From Synechococcus sp. BO 8801 (GTDB lineage Bacteria; Cyanobacteriota; Cyanobacteriia; PCC-6307; Cyanobiaceae): 64,000 nucleotides of DNA. The stretch is from the NCBI RefSeq assembly GCF_002252675.1, contig NZ_NQKY01000013.1:20168-84167 (forward strand), read 5' to 3'. Both the position numbers and the translations under genes were made by a program. Shown here in pieces: positions 8,140 through 17,131 of the stretch (positions are counted from its first letter, which is position 1; every line of letters starts with the position of its first letter). The notes under the pieces were generated by a model, which ran no database searches, was not told the origin of the DNA, and saw only the letters and a list, made by a program, of their open reading frames with translations.

Positions 8140-10293
8140 GGCCAGGGTGCGCTGGGGGGCGTGGGCCTTCTTCCAGCTCCCGGCGACGTACTTGTTGGCT
8201 TCGGCCAGGGTGGGATAGGCGTGCATCGTGCCCAGCACCTTGCCCAGGCCGAGGTTCCAGCGCATCGCCAGCACGAATTCGGCCAGCAGCTCCCCGGCCT
8301 GCTCCGCCACGATCGTCACCCCCAGGATCCGGTCCCTGCCGGGCACGGTGAGCACTTTCACGAAGCCGGTCTCGGCCGATTCGACGATGGCCCGATCCAG
8401 CTCGGCCAGGGGGAATCGGGTGACCTCGAAGGCCACCCCCCGGGCTGTGGCCTCGGTTTCGTTGAGCCCCACCCGGGCCACCTCCGGGTCGGTGAAGGTG
8501 GTGCGCGGGATGACGCGGCCGTCGACGGCGAAGCGCACCGGATCGAACAACCCGTTCACGGCCGCATACCAGGCCTGATGGGCCGCCGTGTGGGTGAACT
8601 GCCAGGGACCGGCGGCGTCGCCGGCGGCATGGATGTTGGGGTAGAGGGTCTGGAGATAGGCGTCGGTGTCGATGGTGCGGCCAGTGGGGATGCCCAGGGC
8701 CTCGAGGCCGTGGCCCTCCAGCCGGGCCTGGCGGCCCACGGCGCAGAGCAGCTCGTCCGCCTCGAGCAGCAGGGAGGCGCCGCCCACTGCCACCTGCACC
8801 TGCACGCCACCGGAGGCGCCGGGCCCCACCCGCTCCACCCGGCAACCGGTGTGGACCCGCACGCCGTGTCGCTCCAGCACCTCGCGCAGCAGCGCCCCAA
8901 CCTCGGGATCCTCCCGGGGCAGCAGGCGGTCGTTGCGCTGCAGCAAGGTCACCGGCAGCCCCAGCTGGGCCAGGGCCTGGGCCAGTTCGCAGCCCACCGG
9001 GCCGCCCCCCAGCACCACCAGGCTGGGTTTCTGGGAGGGGTGCCCGGCCAGGGCGTCCCAGAGGGTCTCGCTGGTGAGCACCCGCACGGTGTCGATGCCG
9101 GGCAGGGCCGGGATCACCGGCGCGGCGCCGGTGGCCAGCACGATGGCGCGGGCCGTGAGCACGGTCTCGCTGCCATCGGCGGCGGTGATCGCCACCGCCC
9201 AGGGGCTGATCAGGCGGGCCTGGCCAAGGCGCACGTCCACCCCGAGGGCGGTGTAGCGCTCGACGCTGTCGTGGGGGGCAACGGCCGCCACCTTCTGGCG
9301 CACCCGCTCCAGCACCCGGCGCAGCTCCACCCGGGGCTCCTGGGGGGTCAGGCCATAGCGGTCGGCGTGGCGCAAGCGGGCGGCGAGGCGGGCGGAGCTG
9401 ATCAGGGCCTTACTGGGCACGCAACCGGTGTTGAGGCAGTCCCCGCCCATGCGGTCCCGCTCCACCAGGGTCACCTTCGCCCGCACGGTGGCGGCGATGT
9501 AGGCGGTGACCAGGCCCGCCGCACCGGCACCGATCACGATCAGGTTGCGGTCGAAGTGGCGGGGGCGGGGCCAGGGGCGGTAGAGGCGCCAGAGACGCCA
9601 GCGACCCAGCAGCAGCTTCACGATCCAGGGCAGCAGTCCCAGCAGGGCGAAGGAGGCCAGCAGGGCCGGCGAGAGGAGGCCGCCCAGGCTGGTGAGCTGG
9701 CCCAGCTGGGTGCCGGCATTCACGTACACGAGGGTGGCCGGCAGCATGCCCAGCTGGGAGACGAGCGCGAAGGGCAGCAGGGGCATGGGGGTGAGGCCCA
9801 TCAGCAGATTGACGAGCACAAAGGGAACCACCGGCACCAGCCGCAGGCTGAGCAGATAGGCGGTGCCGTCGCGGCGGACGCCCTCCTCGATCGGCCCCAG
9901 GCGCTGGCCGAACCGGCGCCGCACCGGCTCCCGCAGCAGGGTGCGGGCCAGCAGGCAGGCCGCCGTGGCCCCCAGGGTGGAGCCGATCGACACCAGCACC
10001 GTGCCCTGGAGCAGGCCGAAGATGGCGCCCCCCGCCAGGGTGAGCACGGTGGCGCCGGGCAGGGACAGCCCCGTCACCAGCACGTAGACGGCCACGAAGG
10101 CGACGGCGCTGGCCAGCGGAGCGGCCTGACGCCAGGCCAGCAGCTGCTCGCGGGAGGCCTGCAGCGCGGCGAGATCCAGCCGGTGCTGCCAGCCCTGGCT
10201 GAAGAAGAAGCCCACCCCAGCCAGCAACAGGGCGATCGCCAGGAGGCGCCCTATGGGTGCGCCGGTGGGCTTCTCCTTGGCTGGGGAGCTCAT
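8101..10293 (-). CDS. Fusion: VTT/DedA-type membrane domain plus MerA-like FAD-dependent disulfide oxidoreductase
   Basis: The 730-residue protein has two parts. Residues 15-240 are hydrophobic and match the TVP38/TMEM64 (VTT) family, with LSLPGATVLTLAGGAIFG and RLVPVVPFVLVNLLMGL. Residues 248-730 form a class I pyridine nucleotide-disulfide oxidoreductase: VIGAGAAGLVTAYIAA (FAD), the redox pair in GGDCLNTGCVPSKALI, VVLGGGPVGCELAQAL (NAD(P)H), AAGDAAG, and the end HAYPTLAEANKY. The mercury-binding C-terminal cysteine pair of true MerA is missing, so mercuric reductase activity is unlikely. The start ATG overlaps the stop of the NDH-2-like gene by 4 bp. The substrate is unknown; the arrangement suggests membrane-linked redox chemistry. 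Confidence 0.88.
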   Translation of the reverse strand: MSSPAKEKPTGAPIGRLLAIALLLAGVGFFFSQGWQHRLDLAALQASREQLLAWRQAAPLASAVAFVAVYVLVTGLSLPGATVLTLAGGAIFGLLQGTVLVSIGSTLGATAACLLARTLLREPVRRRFGQRLGPIEEGVRRDGTAYLLSLRLVPVVPFVLVNLLMGLTPMPLLPFALVSQLGMLPATLVYVNAGTQLGQLTSLGGLLSPALLASFALLGLLPWIVKLLLGRWRLWRLYRPWPRPRHFDRNLIVIGAGAAGLVTAYIAATVRAKVTLVERDRMGGDCLNTGCVPSKALISSARLAARLRHADRYGLTPQEPRVELRRVLERVRQKVAAVAPHDSVERYTALGVDVRLGQARLISPWAVAITAADGSETVLTARAIVLATGAAPVIPALPGIDTVRVLTSETLWDALAGHPSQKPSLVVLGGGPVGCELAQALAQLGLPVTLLQRNDRLLPREDPEVGALLREVLERHGVRVHTGCRVERVGPGASGGVQVQVAVGGASLLLEADELLCAVGRQARLEGHGLEALGIPTGRTIDTDAYLQTLYPNIHAAGDAAGPWQFTHTAAHQAWYAAVNGLFDPVRFAVDGRVIPRTTFTDPEVARVGLNETEATARGVAFEVTRFPLAELDRAIVESAETGFVKVLTVPGRDRILGVTIVAEQAGELLAEFVLAMRWNLGLGKVLGTMHAYPTLAEANKYVAGSWKKAHAPQRTLALLERFHTWRRGG

Positions 10294-11537
10294 GGCTGGC
10301 CCTCTTGGGGCTCTAACGGTGGTGGGCGCTGGATCACCGGCGCCGCGGCGGCCAGGATCGCGGCCCGGTCGCCGTTCAGGGGGGGATAGATGCGCTGGCC
10401 GTTGATCAGCCGCTTGGTGCGCTTGGCCGCCTCCCCTGTCGCGACGACCCGGCGCTCCCAGCCTTCGGTGTAGAGGGCCCCCCAGGGACCCAGATCGAGG
10501 ATGGTGGTGTACCAGTCGATCCGCAGCGGCAACAGCGGCAGCCCCAGCAGATCGCAGACCGCGTTGTGGCCGGCGAACCGGCCCATGGGACGGCCGTGCT
10601 GACAGGACATGACCGTGGTGTGGCCGTCCTCCAGGGCGAGGCGTGCGCTGTCGCCGGCGGCGAACACGCCGCTCAGCCCCTCGACCCGCAGATCGGCATT
10701 GACCGGCAGCCGGCCAAGGGCATCGGTGGGCACACCACAGACGGCGGTGAGCGGACTGGCGCGCATGCCGGCACACCAGACCACCGTCCGGGTGGCGATG
10801 ACCTCGCCGGAATCGAAGCGGATCTCCGACCCATCGAGGCCGTCCACCCGCACACCGAGGCGGCACTCCACCCCCAGGGCCGCCAGGGCCTCCTCGATCA
10901 CGGGCCGCGCCCCATCCCCCATGTCGGAGCCCACCCGGGGGTTGTGGTCCACCAGCACCACCCGCCCCGGCCCCGCCAGGCCGGCACGCTCCCGGACGGC
11001 CTGGAGCCGGGCCGGCAGCTCGCAGGCGGTCTCGATCCCCGTCAGACCCGCGCCCACCACCACGGCCGTGAACCGACCGGGGCCGTCGGAGTGCTCCGCC
11101 AGGGCCTCCAGGTGCCCCGCCAGCCGGGAAGCGCCGCCGTAGGTGTCGACATCGAAGCCATGGGTGGCCAGGCCGGGGACCTGGGGCCGGCGCAGCTCAC
11201 TGCCGAGGGCGAAGACCAGCCGGTCGTAGGCCAGCACCTGCGGACCGGCCGCGGTGTGCACGGCCACCGTCCGGCCCGTCGGATCGATGTCGCCGACCTC
11301 CCCCTCCAGCCAGCGGACGCCGGCGGGCGCGAGCACCGTCTCCAGGGGCACCCTCAGGGGCGCCAGATCGGGCTCGTAGTTGCGCACGCGGATGGCGTGG
11401 AAGGCGTCGCGGTTGACGAGCAGCACCTCAACGGCGGCGGGGCCGAGGCCGAGCCGATCGAGCTGGCGGGCGGCGGCCAGGGCACTCCAGAGCCCGGCAA
11501 AGCCACCTCCGAGCACCAGGATCCTCTGGGCTCCCAT
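10290..11537 (-). CDS. NDH-2-like NAD(P)H dehydrogenase (FAD-dependent)
   Basis: The 415-residue flavoprotein has ILVLGGGFAGLWSALAA (FAD-binding dinucleotide fold), VVVGAGLTGIETACELP (NAD(P)H fold) and VFAAGDSARL near residue 290. This pattern is that of type II NADH:quinone dehydrogenases, which pass electrons from NAD(P)H to quinones without pumping protons. It is the upstream gene of a two-gene unit with the VTT-reductase fusion (ATGA overlap), so the two may act together at the membrane. No transmembrane helix is visible. About 345 bp of non-coding sequence lies between its start and the next gene. Confidence 0.85.
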   Translation of the reverse strand: MGAQRILVLGGGFAGLWSALAAARQLDRLGLGPAAVEVLLVNRDAFHAIRVRNYEPDLAPLRVPLETVLAPAGVRWLEGEVGDIDPTGRTVAVHTAAGPQVLAYDRLVFALGSELRRPQVPGLATHGFDVDTYGGASRLAGHLEALAEHSDGPGRFTAVVVGAGLTGIETACELPARLQAVRERAGLAGPGRVVLVDHNPRVGSDMGDGARPVIEEALAALGVECRLGVRVDGLDGSEIRFDSGEVIATRTVVWCAGMRASPLTAVCGVPTDALGRLPVNADLRVEGLSGVFAAGDSARLALEDGHTTVMSCQHGRPMGRFAGHNAVCDLLGLPLLPLRIDWYTTILDLGPWGALYTEGWERRVVATGEAAKRTKRLINGQRIYPPLNGDRAAILAAAAPVIQRPPPLEPQEGQP

Positions 11538-11906
11538 CAGGTCGTTCCGGCAAGGGGCGCAGGCGTCACCGGGAGCGGATCAACCGGAGCTCAGGCTATC
11601 GAGGGCCCGGGCCTGAAGGCGGGCGGCAAGAGACGTCTCCCGGGCGACCTGCCTCTGGTTTTGGCCCAGGCCGGAGGGTTGCCGCCCGGGTGCCGGGACG
11701 GTCGGGGGCTGCCGCTCCGTGGAGCCGGGGTAATGAGGGACTGGAAAGAGATGGAAATGAGTCGCGAAATAATGAGGAGAGAAGGTAGCGCTCCTGCTGG
11801 AGATGTCAGGGGATGGTTTCCGTCTTCACCGGATCATTTAAGGTGCATAGGTTGAACAGGCTCAAACGAGAAGGACAGGAAATTGAAGACACACTTTATC
11901 GTCACG
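11538..11906 (+). other. Intergenic region between divergent genes
   Basis: This stretch of about 370 bp separates the NDH-2-like gene (minus) from the DUF3122 gene (plus). The left part is G+C rich; from about 11735 it becomes clearly richer in A and T, which fits a promoter region for the plus-strand gene. A purine-rich AAGGACAGGA at about 11872-11881 lies just before the TTG at 11883. I see no RNA gene, long inverted repeat or small gene here. Confidence 0.5.
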
Positions 11907-12419
11907 ATGCAGAATTTACGTCGACATCTGCATCGCTTTTTCAGTATCGGAACGGCATGGATCGTTGCGGCCGGGCTTCTTTTTCTCGCCCCCGTCTTCA
12001 ACCCAGCTTCCGCCCTTGCCGATGACACGGGCAACTGGTATCTGGATGACGGCTCGGGGCACCAGCTGGGGGCCGTCCTGTTCGAGCGCTCGGACATCAA
12101 CGCACCCTCCGGTCTGCGGCTGCGGCTGAACGCGGAAACGGCCGGGCTGAAGCTGGATCACGTCCGTCCCATGGTGATGAGCGACGGCGGCCAACAGGCC
12201 TGGAGCCTCGACAACCGCAGCCAGGAACTTCTGGGCGCCGCCAACGGGGCCATCCCGGTGGGCTCCTCCCAGTACGACGCCGGCTGCCTCGATCCGATCC
12301 CTGCCGACGGCATGGCGATGCGGATCACCGTGCCCAGCTCCGCCGGTGACCTGACCTTCGCCCTGGCCCCCGGCCAGGTCCAGACCATCCACTCCCTGTC
12401 GCAAGCCTGCGCCAACTAG
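11907..12419 (+). CDS. Secreted DUF3122-like protein
   Basis: From the ATG at 11907 the product is 170 residues: a basic start (MQNLRRHLHRFF), a hydrophobic core, and a likely signal peptidase site at PASALA-DD. The rest is a beta-rich domain with LKLDHVRPMVMSDGG, SSQYDAGCLDPIP and MRITVPSSAGDLTFALAPG, which matches the layout of cyanobacterial DUF3122 proteins, of unknown function. A TTG at 11883 would add eight residues and sits right after a purine-rich tract, so the start is uncertain. It is likely periplasmic. Confidence 0.65.
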   Translation: MQNLRRHLHRFFSIGTAWIVAAGLLFLAPVFNPASALADDTGNWYLDDGSGHQLGAVLFERSDINAPSGLRLRLNAETAGLKLDHVRPMVMSDGGQQAWSLDNRSQELLGAANGAIPVGSSQYDAGCLDPIPADGMAMRITVPSSAGDLTFALAPGQVQTIHSLSQACAN

Positions 12420-12445
12420 GACCCCGGCGGTCCCACGGCTCTCTG

Positions 12446-12475
12446 CCCCGGTTCCCCTGCGAAGGGGGCCCGGGG
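12446..12475. terminator. G+C-rich hairpin between convergent genes
   Basis: A stem of 13 positions with two mismatches encloses the loop GCGA: the left arm begins CCCCGG and ends CCCCT, the right arm begins AGGGG and ends CCGGGG. It lies between the stop codons of the DUF3122 gene and the convergent flavoprotein gene. There is no T-run, so it may stop transcription weakly or simply protect both 3' ends. Confidence 0.5.
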
Positions 12476-12485
12476 TACGGCCTGT

Positions 12486-13673
12486 TCAGGACTTGAGGGC
12501 GGCGCGGCAGATGCGGTGCGCCGCTTCCCGCCCCCCGAACAGGTTGCGGGCCGCGGGTCCCAGCTGCAGCGCGGAGAGTCCCCCCATCACGTGCACCCGG
12601 GTACCGGGCCAGCGCAGGTCGCCGCTGAGCACGGGCCAGTCCTCGACCAGCGCCAGGGGACGCTGTTGCTGCAGCTGGCGCAGCAACGGGTGGTGGCTCA
12701 CCCCCAGGCTGTGGCCGGTGGCCAGCCAGAGGCGGTCGGCCCGGTGCTGGCTGCCATCGCGGCAGTGCAGTTGCCACTGGCCCTGGCGCCAACGGGCCGA
12801 GGCGATCTGACAGCCCTCGTTCAGCTGCAGCGCTCCGGCGGCCTGCGCCTGTTGCAGCCGGCAGGCCAGCTCGGGGGTGATCGAGCCGCCGTCGCGGGCC
12901 GCCAGAACCTGCTGACGGCGGCGGTGCCAGCAGGGTTCCGCCCGGAAGTCCTTGAGATACCGGGGCCCCAGCCAGCCCGGGTCGGCATCGAAGGGCTTGC
13001 GGCGCAGCATCCTCCGGCAGAACAGGCTGACCCGGGCGTCCCGCCGGATGGCCCCCAGGGCCAGATGGGCGCTGGTCAGGCCGCCGCCGACGATCACCAG
13101 ATGCTGGCCCGCCAGACCCCGGCAGGCGCCGAGGTCGAGGCTCTGGCTGTGCTGCAGGGCGTCGGCCGGGTAGGGGCCCTCGATGGCCCTGACCCAGTCC
13201 GGCAGCACCGGCGCCTCGGCCCCTGTGGCGATGACCAGCCGCTGGGGGGCCAGAACCGAACCATCGCTCAGATCCAGCTCCAGGGCGTCGTCCCCGCCGG
13301 GAGCGAGCCGGATCCGCTCGACCGCCACGGCCTGCACCCGGTCAGCCAGCTGGAAGTCGGCCACGACGCTGCGGCAGAAATCGGCGAACAGCTCCGTGTG
13401 GGGAAGGCCGTAGGGACCCTCAAGCTCAGCCCCGCGCTGGCGCTCCTGGGCGAAACGGCGCAGGGCGTGGGGATTGGGATGGGGATGGTGGGGGGAGGGG
13501 GAGCGCAGCCATGGAATCTCGTAGCGGCGCATCTGGGTGTTCCAGCGCTCCAGCCAGGTGCCACTGGGGTCGAGCACCCGCAGCCGTCGGCGCCACTGGG
13601 GCCGCTTCTGCAGCAGCAGACAGCAGAGGGTGAGGGCCTGGGGACCGGACCCGGCGACCACCAGCTCAGCCAC
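12486..13673 (-). CDS. FAD/NAD(P)-binding monooxygenase-like protein
   Basis: The 395-residue protein begins with a dinucleotide fold (LVVAGSGPQALTLCCLL) and has a second one (LVIVGGGLTSAHLALGAI, about residue 190), as in lysine/ornithine N-hydroxylase-type and related FAD/NAD(P) proteins. It also has a His-rich segment SPSPHHPHPNPHALRRF near residue 58, and LVIATGAEAP before the second fold. A siderophore-type hydroxylation is possible given the Fur/Zur-like palindrome 88 bp upstream of its start, but no siderophore synthesis genes are nearby. Substrate unknown. Confidence 0.7.
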   Translation of the reverse strand: MAELVVAGSGPQALTLCCLLLQKRPQWRRRLRVLDPSGTWLERWNTQMRRYEIPWLRSPSPHHPHPNPHALRRFAQERQRGAELEGPYGLPHTELFADFCRSVVADFQLADRVQAVAVERIRLAPGGDDALELDLSDGSVLAPQRLVIATGAEAPVLPDWVRAIEGPYPADALQHSQSLDLGACRGLAGQHLVIVGGGLTSAHLALGAIRRDARVSLFCRRMLRRKPFDADPGWLGPRYLKDFRAEPCWHRRRQQVLAARDGGSITPELACRLQQAQAAGALQLNEGCQIASARWRQGQWQLHCRDGSQHRADRLWLATGHSLGVSHHPLLRQLQQQRPLALVEDWPVLSGDLRWPGTRVHVMGGLSALQLGPAARNLFGGREAAHRICRAALKS

Positions 13674-13760
13674 GGCGGTCGCGGGCGGCCCGCGCCAGCG
13701 GAGACAGGGGCCCCGGCGGGGAGGTCAGGCGGTGACGGGGAATGGTGGGATGGCACGGAA

Positions 13761-13775
13761 TGACAACCATTCTCA
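13761..13775. promoter_or_regulatory. Fur/Zur-like palindrome near the flavoprotein promoter
   Basis: TGACAACCATTCTCA matches the 7-1-7 Fur-family consensus TGATAAT-N-ATTATCA at 11 of 14 positions and contains the perfect arms GAATG/CATTC (13758-13762 and 13768-13772). It lies 88 bp upstream of the minus-strand flavoprotein start, a reasonable distance for a repressor site. Fur and Zur sites cannot be told apart by eye. Confidence 0.5.
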
Positions 13776-13871
13776 CACCCTTGCTCCCCGTGACGCCCCG
13801 CCCGGCGCGTCAGGCAGGGGCACAGGCGCGAATTCGGTGGCCGAGGCGACAGCTTCGGTGCGTAAGCGGCC

Positions 13872-13900
13872 TCAAGAATGAGAATGACTTTCATTCTTGA
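13872..13900. promoter_or_regulatory. Perfect palindrome with Fur/Zur-like core just before amiF
   Basis: The arms TCAAGAATGA (13872-13881) and TCATTCTTGA (13891-13900) are perfect 10-bp inverted copies around 9 bp. Inside it, 13879-13893 (TGAGAATGACTTTCA) matches the 7-1-7 Fur-family consensus at 11 of 14 positions. The palindrome ends four bases before the amiF ATG, where a bound repressor would block the ribosome-binding region or the promoter. It also explains why the in-frame ATG at 13878 is unlikely to be the start. Confidence 0.55.
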
Positions 13901-13904
13901 CTTC

Positions 13905-14927
13905 ATGGGCAGCACCGGCAGCGTCAGCGCCTGGGAAGAGGCTCTCCTCGTGGCGATGATCCAGTACCCCGTCCCCGTGATCAAAAGCCCCGCGGACATC
14001 CAGACCCAGGTGGATCAGATCTGCAAGGCGGTCGCCACCACCAAGGCCGGCTACCCCGATCTCGACCTGGTCGTGTTCCCTGAGTACTCCACCCAGGGAC
14101 TGAACACCGCCATCTGGACCTACGACGAGATGCTGCTGCGCATCGACTCCCCCGAAATCGACCGCTTCCGCGAGGCCTGCCGGAACAACGACGTCTGGGG
14201 GGTCTTCTCGCTGATGGAGCAGAACGACGACCCCAGCCTGCCGCCCTTCAACACGGGCATCATCATCAATTCCCAGGGTGAGATTGCCCTGCACTACCGC
14301 AAACTGCAGCCCTGGGTGCCGATCGAACCCTGGTCGCCGGGCAACTACGGCATGCCGGTCTGCGAGGGCCCCAAGGGTTCCAGGCTGGCGGTCTGCATCT
14401 GCCATGACGGCATGTTCCCCGAACTGGCGCGGGAGGCCGCCTACAAGGGGGCCAATGTCTACATCCGCATCTCCGGCTATTCCACCCAGGTCAACGACCA
14501 GTGGATCTGGACCAACCGCACCAACGCCTGGCAGAACCTGATGTACACCATCTCGGTCAATCTGGCCGGGTATGACGGCGTCTTTTACTACTTCGGGGAA
14601 GGCACCGTCTGCAATTACGACGGCAACGTGCTGCAACAGGGCCACAGAAACCCGTGGGAGATCGTCACCGCCGAGCTGTTCCCCCGCCTGGTGGACAAGG
14701 CACGGGAGAACTGGGCTCTGGAGAACAACATCTTCAACCTGGGCTGCCGCGCCTATGTGGGCAAACCCGGTGGGGAGAAGGAGAACTACCTCACCTGGGT
14801 CAGGGATCTGGCCAACGGCTGCTACAAGCTCCCCTGGGACGAGAAGATCAGGATCCGGGACGGCTGGAAGTACTACCCGGAGGGCGTCAAGCTGGGGCCC
14901 ATCAGCCAGGCCGGTCTGCCCGGCTGA
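13905..14927 (+). CDS. amiF: Formamidase
   Basis: AmiF hydrolyses formamide to formate and ammonia. The 340-residue protein is close to the Helicobacter-type enzyme along its whole length: [73 protein letters not shown]. The Glu-Lys-Cys catalytic residues fall at 60, 133 and 166, the numbering of the known enzyme when translation starts at the ATG at 13905, which supports that start. It stands alone, divergent from the flavoprotein, and may supply nitrogen from small amides. The palindrome just upstream suggests control by a Fur-family repressor. Confidence 0.95.
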   Translation: MGSTGSVSAWEEALLVAMIQYPVPVIKSPADIQTQVDQICKAVATTKAGYPDLDLVVFPEYSTQGLNTAIWTYDEMLLRIDSPEIDRFREACRNNDVWGVFSLMEQNDDPSLPPFNTGIIINSQGEIALHYRKLQPWVPIEPWSPGNYGMPVCEGPKGSRLAVCICHDGMFPELAREAAYKGANVYIRISGYSTQVNDQWIWTNRTNAWQNLMYTISVNLAGYDGVFYYFGEGTVCNYDGNVLQQGHRNPWEIVTAELFPRLVDKARENWALENNIFNLGCRAYVGKPGGEKENYLTWVRDLANGCYKLPWDEKIRIRDGWKYYPEGVKLGPISQAGLPG

Positions 14928-14958
14928 CGCGGCCCCGGTCGGCCATGGCGGAGGAGCC

Positions 14959-17070
14959 TCAGCCCCCTGCCGCCACCAGCCCCGAGTGCCGGATCAGGGC
15001 CTCCGGGCTGGGGGGCCGGCCCCGGAAGGTCTCGAACACCTCGCCGGGGTGGCGGCTGCCGCCGAGGCTGAGCACCGTCTCGCGGAAGCGGCGGCCGGTG
15101 GCCTGGATCGCCGCCTCGTTCTCCAGCCCCACCTCCTCGAAGGCGCTGAAGGCATCGGCGCTGAGCACCTCGGCCCACTTGTAGGAGTAGTAGCCGGCGG
15201 AATAGCCGCCGGCGAAGATGTGGCCGAAGGAGCAGAGGAAGGCGTCCTCCTCGATCGGCTCCAGCACCGTGGTGGTGACGGCGATCTCCCGGCGCAGCTG
15301 CTCCGGGGTCCGGCCGCACTCCGGCGTCCACTGGCTGTGGAGCCGCAGGTCGGTGAGGGCGAAGTGCACCTGGCGCAGGGTGGCGGCACCGCCCATGAAG
15401 GTGCGGGCGGCCTGGAGCTTGGCGAACTCCGCCTCCGGCAGCGGTTCGCCGCTCTGCCAGTGGCGGGCCATGCCCATCAGGGTGGCGTGGTCGTAGCACC
15501 AGTTCTCCATGAACTGGCTGGGCAGTTCCACCGCATCCCATTCCACGTTGTTGATGCCGGCCGCCTGGGGGCGCTCCACCGTCGTGAGCATGTGCTGGAG
15601 GCCATGGCCGAACTCGTGGAATAGGGTCTCCACCTCCTCGAAGGTCATCAGGCTGGGGGTCTCACCCACCGGCGGGCTCTGGTTGCAGACCAGATAGGCC
15701 ACGGGCAGCACGGGCGCACCGGCGGCGTCCACCGAGCGCACCAGGCATTCATCCATCCAGGCGCCGCCGCGCTTGCTGCCGGGGCGGCTGTAGGGATCCA
15801 GGTAGAAGGCCGCTAGGGGCTCGCCGCTGCCGGCGTCATCGACGCGGAAGAAGCGCACGTCCGGATGCCAGACGGGCGCCTCCCCATCGGCGGGGTGGAT
15901 GCGGATGCCGAACAGGCGGTCGCAGAGCCCGAACAGCCCATCGAGCACCCGGGGCAGGGGGAACCAGGGCCGCAGGGCCTCGCTGTCGAGATCGAAGGCC
16001 TCCTGGCGCCGCACCTCCGCCCAGAAACTGACATCCCAGGGCTTGAGATCCGCCGCCTCGGCCGCCCCCTCGCGGGCCGCACAGGCGCGCAACGCCTCCA
16101 GTTCCTGGAGGGCCACCGGATAGGCGGCGGTGCGCAGGTCCTCCAGCAGGGCCTCCACGTCCGCCACCGAACCCGCCATCTTCGCGGCCAGGCTCACTTC
16201 GGCCCAGGACCCGTAGCCCAGGCGCTGGGCCTGCTCCCGCCGCAGGGTGAGGATCCGCTCGATCGCCGGCCAGTTGCCGTCGGTCTTGCCCGAAGCCCGG
16301 CTCACGTGGGCCTTGTAGGCGATCTCCCGCAGGTCGCGGCGACGGCTGTACTTCAGGAACGGGCCGAAGCGGGGCATGTCGAGCCCCAGCAGCCAGGGGC
16401 CCTCGGCCGCCGTGGCCTCGCCATCGCCGGCGTCGCGGGCGGCCTGGGCCAGCTGCTCCTTGAGGCTCTCGGGCAACCCCTCCACCTCGGCCGGATCGCT
16501 GAGCCGCAGGGTCCAGGCGTTGGTGGCATCGAGCACCCGGTTGCCGAACGCGGTGGCCAGCTCCGCCAGCTCCTGGCTGGCGGCGTTGAAGGCCTCCTGG
16601 GCCTCGCCCTCCAGGCCCACGCCCCGCAGCTCCATGTCGCGCAGTTCCGCCGTCAGGATGCGCTCCTGGGTGGGATCGAGTCCGCCCTGGGCCTGGAGGC
16701 TGCGCAGCGCCTCGAACAGCACCCGGCTCTGGCCGGCCCGGTTGCCGAAGGCCACCACCGCCGCCTGCTGGCTGGCATGGGCCTCCCGCAGTTCCGGGCT
16801 GTTGCAGACGCCGTTGAGGTGGCTGACCACCCCCCAGCTCCAGCGCAGCCGCTCCCCGAGCCGGTGCAGGGGATCCATCACCTCCGCCCAGGCCAGGTTC
16901 CGGCCCGCCGCCGCCGCCGCCAGATCCGCCTCCAGCCGATCGAGCTCCGCCTGGAGCGTGCTCAGCAGCGCCGGGATGTGGGCCACCACCTGGTCGGGGG
17001 TGATGGCCTCGAAGCGGGGCAGGCCCTCGCCGGCCAGCAGGGCGGGGGGGCTCTGGAGGGTGGTGGTCAT
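14959..17070 (-). CDS. prlC: M3 family oligopeptidase (oligopeptidase A type)
   Basis: The 703-residue protein is a zinc metallopeptidase that would degrade short peptides, such as cleaved signal peptides, in the cytoplasm. It carries the zinc motif FEEVETLFHEFGHGLQHML in its last third, followed by VEWDAVELPSQFMENW and later FAGGYSAGYYSYKWAEV, all typical of M3A enzymes. Length is normal for PrlC/OpdA. It lies tail to tail with amiF with 31 bp between the stops, and its start faces the end of ndhD on the same strand, 61 bp away. Confidence 0.95.
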   Translation of the reverse strand: MTTTLQSPPALLAGEGLPRFEAITPDQVVAHIPALLSTLQAELDRLEADLAAAAAGRNLAWAEVMDPLHRLGERLRWSWGVVSHLNGVCNSPELREAHASQQAAVVAFGNRAGQSRVLFEALRSLQAQGGLDPTQERILTAELRDMELRGVGLEGEAQEAFNAASQELAELATAFGNRVLDATNAWTLRLSDPAEVEGLPESLKEQLAQAARDAGDGEATAAEGPWLLGLDMPRFGPFLKYSRRRDLREIAYKAHVSRASGKTDGNWPAIERILTLRREQAQRLGYGSWAEVSLAAKMAGSVADVEALLEDLRTAAYPVALQELEALRACAAREGAAEAADLKPWDVSFWAEVRRQEAFDLDSEALRPWFPLPRVLDGLFGLCDRLFGIRIHPADGEAPVWHPDVRFFRVDDAGSGEPLAAFYLDPYSRPGSKRGGAWMDECLVRSVDAAGAPVLPVAYLVCNQSPPVGETPSLMTFEEVETLFHEFGHGLQHMLTTVERPQAAGINNVEWDAVELPSQFMENWCYDHATLMGMARHWQSGEPLPEAEFAKLQAARTFMGGAATLRQVHFALTDLRLHSQWTPECGRTPEQLRREIAVTTTVLEPIEEDAFLCSFGHIFAGGYSAGYYSYKWAEVLSADAFSAFEEVGLENEAAIQATGRRFRETVLSLGGSRHPGEVFETFRGRPPSPEALIRHSGLVAAGG

Positions 17071-17131
17071 CGCCGGGCTGCCGCTTCGATGGAAGACCCC
17101 ATTTCAGCCCACCCGGGCGCCGGACGGCGGC

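Noticed and set aside
8101..10293. Mercuric reductase (merA) call
   Set aside because: The C-terminal cysteine pair and an N-terminal heavy-metal-binding domain are missing, and no merR or mer transport gene is nearby.
8161..10389. Open frame of 742 codons on the plus strand
   Set aside because: It lies fully antisense to the VTT-reductase fusion, and its composition (His, Gly, Gln rich) is what the opposite strand of a G+C-rich gene gives. No family resemblance.
13878..14927. Longer amiF starting at the ATG at 13878
   Set aside because: The extra nine codons lie inside the palindrome, and the catalytic residues take the known formamidase numbering only with the ATG at 13905.
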